A DNA stretch of 64,000 nt from Streptomyces plumbidurans. Lineage in GTDB: Bacteria > Actinomycetota > Actinomycetes > Streptomycetales > Streptomycetaceae. Positions 41,062 through 48,445 of this stretch are shown here, one piece after another. Where the stretch lies: NCBI RefSeq assembly GCF_019857225.1, contig NZ_JAFJSY010000014.1:145794-209793 (forward strand), given 5' to 3'. The position numbers and the translations under genes were made by a program. A model generated the notes under the pieces. It saw only the letters and a list, made by a program, of their open reading frames with translations, was not told the DNA's origin and did no database searches. The first letter of the stretch is position 1. Each line of letters opens with the position of its first letter.

Positions 41062-41337
41062 TCAGGCGGTCGAGGCTCCGGGGTGTGCCGTGGGAGCCGT
41101 ACGGGCCGTGCAGGCCGCCCCCGGTGCCGCCTTGCCGGGCGCGGTGGCCGCAGCAGGGGCCGGGCGGGTGCGGATGCGGTCGTTGCGGCCGCCGCCGCGG
41201 ACCAGGAGCACGCTGAGGGCGGCGAGGAAGCCGACGACCGTCAGGCCGACCAGTCCGGCCCTGGTGGAGCCCGTGGTGTCCTCGATGATGCCGAAGGCCG
41301 TCGGGGCGACGAAGCCGAAGGGGAGTTGACGGCCTGC
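41062..41337 (-). pseudogene. 3' remnant of an MFS transporter gene
   Basis: Directly after the glucarate dehydratase stop, a frame without a start codon reads QLPFGFVAPTAFGIIEDTTG, then a final membrane helix GLVGLTVVGFLAALSVLLVR and an Ala/Pro/Arg tail, ending in TGA (41062-41064). This is the end of an MFS permease; some 350 upstream codons are missing. The junction at the gudD stop suggests a deletion that removed the rest. The lost permease probably took up glucarate. Confidence 0.7.
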
Positions 41338-41338
41338 G

Positions 41339-42628
41339 TCACCAGCGGGGGACGGCCGGTGTGACCCAGTCGGGGTCCTCGACGCGCATCGCCGCCGCGT
41401 CGTCGCGCTCGCGCAGGGTGCCGTCGTCGTCGAGCCAGCGCTGGTGCAGCAACCGCACCTTGTCGCGGTCGAGTTCGACGCCGAGGCCCGGCGCGTCGGA
41501 GACGGTGACCTTGCCGCCTACGAAGGTCATGCGGTCGCTCAGTACATCCTCCGACTGCCAGGGGTAGTGGGAGTCGCAGGCGTGGTGGAGGTTCGGGACG
41601 GTGGACGCGACGTGGGTCATCGCGGCGAGGCTGATCCCCAGATGGGTGTTGGAGTGCATGGAGACCCCGACGCCGAAGGTGCGGCAGACGGCGGCGAGTT
41701 GCTGGGTGTTGCGCAGGCCGCCCCAGTAGTGGTGGTCGGACAGGACGACCTGGACGGCGCCCTTGGTGAACGCCTCCTCGATCTCGGCGAAGGTCGTCAC
41801 GCACATGTTGGTGGCGAGGGGCACGGTCGTGGCCGCGGCCACTTCGGCCATCGCGGGGGTGCCGAGCGCCGGGTCCTCCAGGTACTCGAGGACGTCCCCC
41901 AGCTCGCGGGCCACCTTCAGCGAAGTCTCCACGGACCAGGCGCCGTTGGGGTCCAGACGCAGCGGATGCCCGGGGAACGCCTCGGCCAGGGCGCGGACCG
42001 CGGCGATCTCCTCGTCGGGCGGGAAGACCCCGCCCTTGAGCTTGAAGGAGGTGAAGCCGTATCGCTCGGTGAACAGCCGGGCCTGCTCGACGACCCCGGC
42101 CGGGTCGACGGCGGCGCCCCAGTCGTCCTTCTCGCAGGCCACGCCCTCGGGGTGGTCCGCCCACTTGTAGAACAGGTAGGCGCTGTACTCGACGCTGTCG
42201 CGCAGCTTGCCGCCGAGCAGTGTGTGCACGGGCAGGCCGAGCGCCTTGCCGAGGGCGTCGAGGCAGGCGACCTCGAAGCCGGAGACGACGGACAGCCGCA
42301 GCTTGTCGGCGGTCTGCACCCCGCGCAGGCCGCCGACGTCGACCTGTCCTGAAACCCGGGCCTCGTCGACGGCGACCTCGTCGGCGAAGGTGAACAGCCC
42401 GTTCAGCTCACTGACTTGACGGCCGATCAGCTTGGTCGCGAACGGCCTCGCCAGCTCCAGGTACTTGGTGTCGCCGTAGGTCTCCCCCACTCCGGTGATC
42501 CCGTCGGCCGTCACCACCTCCACGATGAGCCGCGGGGTGTACGGCTGATGCACGCCCTGCGTGTTGAGCAGGGGCGGGTCGGCGACCAGAATCGGCGTCA
42601 GCCGTACGTCGGTGATGGTGAGGTTCAC
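41339..42628 (-). CDS. gudD: glucarate dehydratase
   Basis: This 429-residue enolase-superfamily enzyme turns D-glucarate into 5-dehydro-4-deoxyglucarate. It shows the catalytic KLKGG (Lys pair), the metal ligand DPNGAW, and the His base in MHSNTHLG. The GTG start overlaps the stop of the KDG dehydratase gene (42625-42628), so both are made together. It ends 1 bp before the MFS remnant. Length and motifs are complete. Confidence 0.93.
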   Translation of the reverse strand: MNLTITDVRLTPILVADPPLLNTQGVHQPYTPRLIVEVVTADGITGVGETYGDTKYLELARPFATKLIGRQVSELNGLFTFADEVAVDEARVSGQVDVGGLRGVQTADKLRLSVVSGFEVACLDALGKALGLPVHTLLGGKLRDSVEYSAYLFYKWADHPEGVACEKDDWGAAVDPAGVVEQARLFTERYGFTSFKLKGGVFPPDEEIAAVRALAEAFPGHPLRLDPNGAWSVETSLKVARELGDVLEYLEDPALGTPAMAEVAAATTVPLATNMCVTTFAEIEEAFTKGAVQVVLSDHHYWGGLRNTQQLAAVCRTFGVGVSMHSNTHLGISLAAMTHVASTVPNLHHACDSHYPWQSEDVLSDRMTFVGGKVTVSDAPGLGVELDRDKVRLLHQRWLDDDGTLRERDDAAAMRVEDPDWVTPAVPRW

Positions 42629-43572
42629 AGGGAGGCTCCCACGAGGTCGAGTCCGGTGGTCAGGAGGGCTTTGAGGTCGGCCAGGTCGGCGGGCGAGGGG
42701 TCGGTGAGCGGGGCGCGCACGGGGCCGACGGGGCGGCCGCGCAGCCGGGCCGCGGCCTTCACCAGGGACACGGCGTATCCCGGTACGCGATCGCGGAGTT
42801 CGACGAGCGGGACGTAGAAGTCGCGCAGCAGTGTGTCGAGGGTGGCCGGGTCGTCCTTGTGCAGTGCCGTGAAGAAGGCGTCGGCGATCTCGGGGGCGAA
42901 GGCGTGCACGGCGGAGGAGTAGGCGGGGACGCCGACGGTGGCGTAGGCGCGGGCCTGGATCTCGGCGGTGGAGGCGCCGTTGAAGAACAGGAAGCCGTCG
43001 GGGGCGGCGAGGGTCAGGCGCTGGAGGCGGTCGAGGTCGCTGTGGCCGTCCTTGAGGCCGATGACGTTCTGGATGCGAGCGATCCGCCTGAACGACTGTG
43101 CGGTGTAGGCGACTTGGCCGCGCTGGTAGGCGATGAGCGGGAGCCGGGTGCGGGCCGCGATCTGCTCCAGCTGGGCGACCAGGCCGTCCTGCGGGGCGGC
43201 GGTCAGATAGTGCGGCAGGACGAGGAGCGCGTCGGCGCCGGCCTCTTCGGCGATGCGCGCGAACCGTGCGGCCTGCGCCCAGCCGTAGCCGGTGCCGGCG
43301 ACGACGGGCACGCGGCCGGCCGCCTCCTCGACGGTGATCGTCACGACCTGCCGGTACTCGTCCTCGTCCAGTGAGAAGAACTCGCCGGTGCCGCAGGCGG
43401 GGAAGACGGCGCCGGGCGCGGTGGCGAGCTGGGCCGCGACATGGGCGCGCAGGCCCTCAGGGTCGAGCGAGCCGTCGTCGTGGAAGCTCGTGAGCGGGAA
43501 CGACAGCACGCCCTTCGCCATGCCGTCCCGCAGCCGCCGGACCGTGCCGGTATGGAGGCTCACCCTCGCCAT
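42625..43572 (-). CDS. 5-dehydro-4-deoxyglucarate dehydratase
   Basis: This 315-residue DapA-superfamily enzyme decarboxylates and dehydrates 5-dehydro-4-deoxyglucarate to 2-oxoglutarate semialdehyde. Family marks are FPACGTGEFFSLDEDEY, the Tyr in AYQRGQVAY and the Schiff-base Lys in IGLKDGHSD. The ATG at 43572 follows AGGGAG with almost no spacing; a GTG three codons in is better spaced and could be the real start. It precedes gudD with overlap and is divergent from the IclR gene, so both respond to the same signal. The aldehyde dehydrogenase of the next step is not here. Confidence 0.92.
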   Translation of the reverse strand: MARVSLHTGTVRRLRDGMAKGVLSFPLTSFHDDGSLDPEGLRAHVAAQLATAPGAVFPACGTGEFFSLDEDEYRQVVTITVEEAAGRVPVVAGTGYGWAQAARFARIAEEAGADALLVLPHYLTAAPQDGLVAQLEQIAARTRLPLIAYQRGQVAYTAQSFRRIARIQNVIGLKDGHSDLDRLQRLTLAAPDGFLFFNGASTAEIQARAYATVGVPAYSSAVHAFAPEIADAFFTALHKDDPATLDTLLRDFYVPLVELRDRVPGYAVSLVKAAARLRGRPVGPVRAPLTDPSPADLADLKALLTTGLDLVGASL

Positions 43573-43578
43573 CTCCCT

Positions 43579-43597
43579 ATGTAGACGTCATCTACGT
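43579..43597. promoter_or_regulatory. candidate IclR operator for the glucarate genes
   Basis: ATGTAGACGTCATCTACGT is an imperfect palindrome, six of seven positions in each arm, with a 5-bp spacer. It lies in the 95-bp gap between the KDG dehydratase and IclR genes, next to the dehydratase start, a good place for repression of both. Confidence 0.5.
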
Positions 43598-43667
43598 ATG
43601 AAGATGGAGGTTAGATACACGAACCGCGGGCGTCAATGGGGCGGGGCGTCCCGCTTACGATCGGGCC

Positions 43668-44453
43668 ATGTCGGAGACAGAGGGCGGCGTCCGCGAGGTG
43701 AAGTCGGCCGCACGGACGGTCGAGCTGCTGGAACTGCTCGCGGCGCGCGGCGACCGGCCGGCGCGGCTGCAGGAGCTGGCGGACGAGCTGGGCGTGCCCC
43801 GCAGCTCGATGTACGCGCTGCTGCAGACGCTGATCGGCCGGGGCTGGGTGCGCACGGACGTCACCGGGTCGCTGTACGGCATCGGCATCCACGCCCTGCT
43901 CACCGGCACCAGCTACCTGGACTCCGACCCGCGCGTGCGCATCGCGCGGCCGTATCTCGACGAGGCCTCGGACGCGCTGGGCGAGACGATCCACCTGGGG
44001 CGGCTGGACGGCCGGGACGTGGCGTATCTGGCGACCCGGGAGTCGCACGAGTATCTGCGCACGATCAGCCGGGTGGGGCGGCGGCTGCCGGCCCATGTCG
44101 GGGCGCTGGGCAAGGCGTTGCTGGCCGAGCGGGCGGATGCGGAGCTGCCCGAGGGGCCGTACGAGGCGATGACCCCTCACACGCACACCAGCAGTGAGTC
44201 CCTCCGCGCGGACCTCGCCGAAATCCGCGCGCGCGGCTACTCGGTCGACCGCGAGGAGGGCGTCCTCGGCATCGTCGGCTTCGGCTTCGCCCTGCGCTAC
44301 GACACCCCCGCACAGGACGCGATCAGCTGCTCGGTGCCGGTGGCCCGGATGACGCCGGAGCACGAGGAGCGCATCGTCGCGACCATGCGAGCGATCCGCC
44401 TGAAGATCGAGTCGACGGCGCCCGGCGCGGCGGGGTCGGCGCACTGGCGTTAG
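43668..44453 (+). CDS. IclR-family transcriptional regulator of the glucarate module
   Basis: This 261-residue regulator has an N-terminal winged helix (SAARTVELLELLAARGDRPA, then LGVPRSSMYALLQTL) and a C-terminal IclR effector domain (about 90-250, with GALGKALLAE and the Arg-Gly-Tyr-Ser-Val-Asp-Arg-Glu-Glu motif). It is divergent from the kdgD-like/gudD operon and probably senses glucarate or an intermediate. The ATG is family-like. Confidence 0.9.
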   Translation: MSETEGGVREVKSAARTVELLELLAARGDRPARLQELADELGVPRSSMYALLQTLIGRGWVRTDVTGSLYGIGIHALLTGTSYLDSDPRVRIARPYLDEASDALGETIHLGRLDGRDVAYLATRESHEYLRTISRVGRRLPAHVGALGKALLAERADAELPEGPYEAMTPHTHTSSESLRADLAEIRARGYSVDREEGVLGIVGFGFALRYDTPAQDAISCSVPVARMTPEHEERIVATMRAIRLKIESTAPGAAGSAHWR

Positions 44454-44674
44454 CGGGCATTTACCCGCGAGTCGGGCGCCCGTTCACGCGGAGGGGCCCT
44501 TGTGGTTACCCGGTCTCTCCAGCCCCAAACAGAACGTGTGCCACATCACACCCTCCGGGCTTTTTCGGGAAACCGCGTGCTTGATACAACTTGCTCGCGC
44601 GTTCCTGTCCGTCGACGGCCTGCGCCCCAACCCCTTTCCTGTGCCGGTCCATTTCGCATGCCCTGGGAACGCCC

Positions 44675-45865
44675 GTGTTCGCCCCTCGCACCACCCCCTG
44701 GCCCCTCGTCGCCCTTTTCGCGGCCGGGTACCTCGCCCCCTATCTGCTGCCCACCACCGTGGGCCGGCTCGATGCGGGGCTGCCCCTCACCGCCACGCAG
44801 GCGGGTGCCGTCGGCAGTGCGCTGCTGCTGAGTTCCGCGTCGGCCGGCTTTCTGCTGGCCTCGCGCGTCGAACGGATCGGGGCACGGGCCCTGGCCCGCG
44901 TCGGACTCACCCTCGCCGTGCTCGGCTACGGCACCGCGGCCCTGAGCCACGCCGTCCCGGCCGTCGTCCTCGGCGCGCTGGTCGGCGGCTTCGGCTCCGG
45001 TACGGCGACGACGGTGGCCGCCACCGGGATCGCCGCCCAGCCGGACCCGCACCGCACGACCACGGTCGGTCTGCTCGGCGTCTCCGCGCTCGCGGGCGCC
45101 GTCTATCTGACAGTGCCGCACCTCGGGGCGGGCCACGGCCAGCCGCTCGCGGCGATCGCCCTGACCGCGCTCGCCGTCTGGCCGCTCACCGGCCGCCTCC
45201 CGCAGCGTACGGCGACCCAGCGGTCCGCCCTTGACGGCCCCCGCCTGCCCCACTTCCGCTCCGGGCTGATCCTGGCCCTCTCCCTGCTGTGCTGGTCCCT
45301 CGCGCAGAACTCCCTGTGGGGCGTCAGCAGCCGGATCGGGCTGGCGCAGGCGCATCTGTCGGAGGCGACCGTCGGCGCGGTCTTCGCGGTGGCACTCGGC
45401 GCCGGACTGCTGGGCCTGACGGTCGCGGGTGCGGTCGGGCCGCGGTTCGGGCGGGCCGTCCCGGTGGGCGCCGGCACCGGCGTCATCGCCGGCTGCATCG
45501 TGCTCAGCGCGTCCGCGACCGACCTGCAGTCCTTCGCGACCGGCGAGATCGCCTGGAACCTGCTCTACCCGGTCGTTCTGTCGTACGTGATCGGCCTGGC
45601 CGCCTCGCTGGACACCCGCGGGCGCTGGGCGGTCCTGGTCGGCTCGGCGTCGTCACTCGGCACGGCGGCGGGCCCGCTGGCGGGCAGCGTGCTCGCGGCG
45701 CAGGCCGGGTTCGCGGCGATGGGCGCGGTACTGGCCGCCGGCCTGCTGCTCATCGCGGTCCCGATGACGGCGATCGCCCTGCGCGTGAGCAAAAGCCCCC
45801 TGCCGGTCGTCGAGATCCCGGTGGAAGCACCCGCGGCGAGCCCCTACGACACGACAGCGGCGTAG
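44675..45865 (+). CDS. MFS permease
   Basis: This major facilitator protein of about 396 residues has 12 segments, starting TPWPLVALFAAGYLAPYLLP. A GTG at 44675 gives a short N-terminus before the first segment; an ATG at 44591 adds 28 non-family residues. Motif A is degenerate (LASRVERIGARALARVG), so the substrate is not clear. No regulator is adjacent. Its final codons (YDTTAA) lie in a sequence that is duplicated 229 bp downstream. Confidence 0.8.
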   Translation: MFAPRTTPWPLVALFAAGYLAPYLLPTTVGRLDAGLPLTATQAGAVGSALLLSSASAGFLLASRVERIGARALARVGLTLAVLGYGTAALSHAVPAVVLGALVGGFGSGTATTVAATGIAAQPDPHRTTTVGLLGVSALAGAVYLTVPHLGAGHGQPLAAIALTALAVWPLTGRLPQRTATQRSALDGPRLPHFRSGLILALSLLCWSLAQNSLWGVSSRIGLAQAHLSEATVGAVFAVALGAGLLGLTVAGAVGPRFGRAVPVGAGTGVIAGCIVLSASATDLQSFATGEIAWNLLYPVVLSYVIGLAASLDTRGRWAVLVGSASSLGTAAGPLAGSVLAAQAGFAAMGAVLAAGLLLIAVPMTAIALRVSKSPLPVVEIPVEAPAASPYDTTAA

Positions 45866-46290
45866 AAGCCGCCTCCTGGAACGCGTACGCGTCTCAGAAC
45901 TCGTACGCCTCCACCTCCGCCAGACACCCGGCCCGCCGCTCCTCGTCGTCCTCCAGAAAGGACGCCGTCAAGGAGTCGCGGGCCGACTCGCACGGGCAGG
46001 TCCCGGGCAGACCCGGGGCCTTGCCCACGGCGTCGAAGGTGTCACCGGCGTAGCCGCACTCGCCCTGCGCGTCTACAACACGACAGCGGCGTAGAAGCCG
46101 CGCCGCTAGAACTCGTACGCCTCCACCTCCGCCAGATACCCGGCCCGCCGCTCCTCGTCGTCCTCCAGGAAAGAGGCGACGAAGGAGTTGCGGGCCAGTT
46201 CGCGCAGCCGTTCTGCGCTCAGGCCGAGTGTCGAGCGCACCGCGTCGAAGTTGTCGTCGGCGTACCCGCCGAAGTAGGCCGGGTCGTCGG
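45843..46290. repeat. tandem duplication of the convergent MFS/add gene ends
   Basis: Copy A (about 45843-46057) and copy B (about 46060-46275) each hold the end of the MFS gene followed by the end of add. The MFS-tail match, ACACGACAGCGGCGTAGAAG (from 45849 and 46078), is identical at 229 bp offset. The add-tail match is offset by 212 bp. The MFS tail of copy B has lost about 57 bp, and the add tail of copy A is diverged, so each gene keeps one good end. Confidence 0.85.
45894..46057 (-). pseudogene. decayed copy of the adenosine deaminase 3' end
   Basis: In the add direction this reads ...GYAGDTFDAVGKAPGLPGT..., then ASFLEDDEERRAGCLAEVEA and YEF-stop, against GYADDNFDAVRSTLGLSAE and ASFLEDDEERRAGYLAEVEA in the real gene. 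About 54 codons are recognisable, with many substitutions. There is no start codon. Confidence 0.8.
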
Positions 46291-47095
46291 AGTTGAGCGT
46301 GCAGAGGAGGCCGGCGTCGAGCATGGCGGGGAGGGGGTGGTCGGCGAGGGTGTCGACGGTGCGCAGGCGGACGTTGGAGAGGGGGCAGAGGGTGAGCGGG
46401 ACGCGGTCGCGGACCAGGCGCTCGACGAGTGCCGGGTCCTCCATGCAGCGCAGGCCGTGGTCGACGCGCTCGATGCCGAGGACGTCCAGGGCCTCGGTGA
46501 TGTACTCCGGCGGGCCCTCCTCACCGGCGTGCGCCACGCGTCGCAGGCCGAGCGCCGCGGCGGCCTCGTAGACCTCGCGGAACTTGGCCGGCGGATGCCC
46601 CACCTCGGCCGAGTCGAGGCCGACGGCGGTGATCCGGTCCAGATACGGCTTCGCGGCCTCCAGGGTGCTGAGCGCCGACTCGGCGGACTCGTCGCGCAGG
46701 AAGCAGAGGATCAGCCGCGTCGAGACGCCGTGGTGCGCCTCGCTGCTGCCCAGCGCCCGCCACAGCCCCTCGACCACCGTGCCCATCGCGACGCCCCGCG
46801 CGATGTGGGCCTGCGGGTCGAAGAAGATCTCCGCGTGCCGCACGCCCTGCGCGGCCGCGCGGGCGAGATAGGCGTTCGCGAGGTCCTCGAAGTCCCGCTC
46901 GGTGCGCAGGACGGCCATGAGCTCGTAGTACAGGTTCAGAAAGGACTGCAGGTCCGCGAAGTCGTACGCCTTGCGGAGTTCGTCAGTGTCCGCGTACGGC
47001 AGCTCGACGGCGTTGCGCGCGGCCAGCGCGAAGGCCAGCTCCGGCTCCAGGGTGCCTTCGATGTGGAGGTGCAGTTCAGCTTTGGGGAGGGGCAT
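46106..47095 (-). CDS. add: adenosine deaminase
   Basis: This 329-residue zinc deaminase turns adenosine into inosine. The metal and catalytic motifs are present in order: HLHIEG (first two His), HAGEEG (catalytic Glu), DHGLRC and NSDDPAYFG (Asp pair). The ATG at 47095 gives MPLPKAELHLH. It acts in purine salvage. A decayed copy of its last 54 codons lies just downstream. It is 20 bp from the RNase Z stop. Confidence 0.93.
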   Translation of the reverse strand: MPLPKAELHLHIEGTLEPELAFALAARNAVELPYADTDELRKAYDFADLQSFLNLYYELMAVLRTERDFEDLANAYLARAAAQGVRHAEIFFDPQAHIARGVAMGTVVEGLWRALGSSEAHHGVSTRLILCFLRDESAESALSTLEAAKPYLDRITAVGLDSAEVGHPPAKFREVYEAAAALGLRRVAHAGEEGPPEYITEALDVLGIERVDHGLRCMEDPALVERLVRDRVPLTLCPLSNVRLRTVDTLADHPLPAMLDAGLLCTLNSDDPAYFGGYADDNFDAVRSTLGLSAERLRELARNSFVASFLEDDEERRAGYLAEVEAYEF

Positions 47096-47115
47096 CGAAG
47101 TATCGTACGGGCGTT

Positions 47116-48021
47116 TTACCGGCGTTTCGGAACCGGTACCCGCAGCAGATCGTGCGCGACGGTCAGCTCCCCCTCGAAGCCCGCCGCCCGCGCCTGCCGC
47201 TCGAACTCGTCGGGCTCGGGGTAGCGCTGGCTGAAGTGCGTGAGCACCAGATGCCGTACGCCCGCCTCGCGCGCGACCGCCGCCGCCTGCCCGGCGGTCA
47301 GATGGCCGTGCTCGGTCGCGAGGGCGGTGTCCTCGTCGAGGAAGGTCGACTCGATGACGAGCATGTCGCAGCCCTCGGCGAGCGCGTGCACCCCGTCGCA
47401 CAGCCGGGTGTCCATGACGAACGCGAACCGCTGGCCGCGCCGCACCTCGCTGACGTCCGCGAGGGAGACGCCGTCGAACGAGCCCTCCCGCTGCAGCCGC
47501 CCGACGTCCGGGCCCTTGATGCCGTGCGCGGCCAGCCGCTCGGGGAGCATGCGGCGGCCGTCGGGCTCGATGAGCCGGTAGCCGTAGGACTCGACCGGGT
47601 GGGAGAGCCTGCGGGCTTCGAGGGTGTACGAGCCGGTGACGGCCAGGATGCCGTCCGCGTCGACCGGGGTCTCGGTGAGCGCGACCGTCTCGCGGTAGGC
47701 CGTCGCATACCGCAGCCGGTCGAAGAAGTGCTGCCCCGAGCGCGGGTAGTGCGCGGTGATCTCGTGCGGCACCCGGTCGAGGTTGATGCGCTGGACGACA
47801 CCCGCGAGGCCCAGCGAGTGGTCACCGTGGAAGTGCGTGACGCAGACCCGGTTCAGGTCGTGCGCGGCGACCCCGGCACGCAGCATCTGGCGCTGCGTGC
47901 CCTCGCCGGGGTCGAAGAGCAGTCCCTCGCCGTCCCAGCGCAGCAGATAGCCGTTGTGGTTGCGGTGCCGGGTGGGGACCTGGCTGGCGGTGCCGAGGAC
48001 CACCAATTCACGTACGGACAC
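47116..48021 (-). CDS. rnz: ribonuclease Z
   Basis: This 301-residue metallo-beta-lactamase nuclease trims the 3' trailer of tRNA precursors. The zinc motif [10 protein letters not shown] is near residue 64, [10 protein letters not shown] and a later HLTAGQAA follow, and the LTHFSQRY end is intact. The GTG start gives [13 protein letters not shown]. It may share a transcript with the HIT gene 6 bp upstream. Confidence 0.93.
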   Translation of the reverse strand: MSVRELVVLGTASQVPTRHRNHNGYLLRWDGEGLLFDPGEGTQRQMLRAGVAAHDLNRVCVTHFHGDHSLGLAGVVQRINLDRVPHEITAHYPRSGQHFFDRLRYATAYRETVALTETPVDADGILAVTGSYTLEARRLSHPVESYGYRLIEPDGRRMLPERLAAHGIKGPDVGRLQREGSFDGVSLADVSEVRRGQRFAFVMDTRLCDGVHALAEGCDMLVIESTFLDEDTALATEHGHLTAGQAAAVAREAGVRHLVLTHFSQRYPEPDEFERQARAAGFEGELTVAHDLLRVPVPKRR

Positions 48022-48027
48022 GGCCTG

Positions 48028-48381
48028 TTACCCGGGGGGCCACTGCATGCCGCGGCCGCCGAGGACGTGCGCGTGGACGTGGAAGACGGTCTGGCCCGCA
48101 CCGGGGCCCGTGTTGAAGACGACGCGGTAGCTCTCCAGCTTGTCCTCGTCGGCGACCGCCTTCGCCTCGCGCAGCACGTCCGCGGCGAGGTCCGGGTCGG
48201 CCGCGGCGAGCGCGGCGACGTTCTCGTAGTGCGCCCTGGGGATCACCAGGACGTGCGTGGGTGCCTGGGGGTTGATGTCGCGGAAGGCGACGGTGGTCTG
48301 CGTTTCCCGGACGATCGTCGCCGGGACATGTCCTTCGACGATCTTGCAGAACAGGCAGTCGTCCTGCGGCTCCCCTGGCAT
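48028..48381 (-). CDS. HIT-family nucleotide hydrolase
   Basis: This 117-residue histidine-triad protein has HVHAHVLGG near residue 100 and an N-terminal CLFCKIVEG zinc-binding pair. HIT proteins of the Hint type hydrolyse adenosine phosphoramidates or aminoacyl-adenylates. The ATG at 48381 is family-like. It starts 64 bp downstream of the Tricorn-like gene stop, in the same direction. Confidence 0.92.
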   Translation of the reverse strand: MPGEPQDDCLFCKIVEGHVPATIVRETQTTVAFRDINPQAPTHVLVIPRAHYENVAALAAADPDLAADVLREAKAVADEDKLESYRVVFNTGPGAGQTVFHVHAHVLGGRGMQWPPG

Positions 48382-48445
48382 GTGCTCTCCTCAAGCCGGC
48401 CGATCGCGTACGGGGGCATCGTATCCAGCGCCTGCCGCGCGGACG

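Noticed and set aside
44454..44674. Leader region before the MFS gene as a riboswitch
   Set aside because: No conserved riboswitch core or strong paired helices could be recognised; only a possible promoter-like TTGATACAA is seen.
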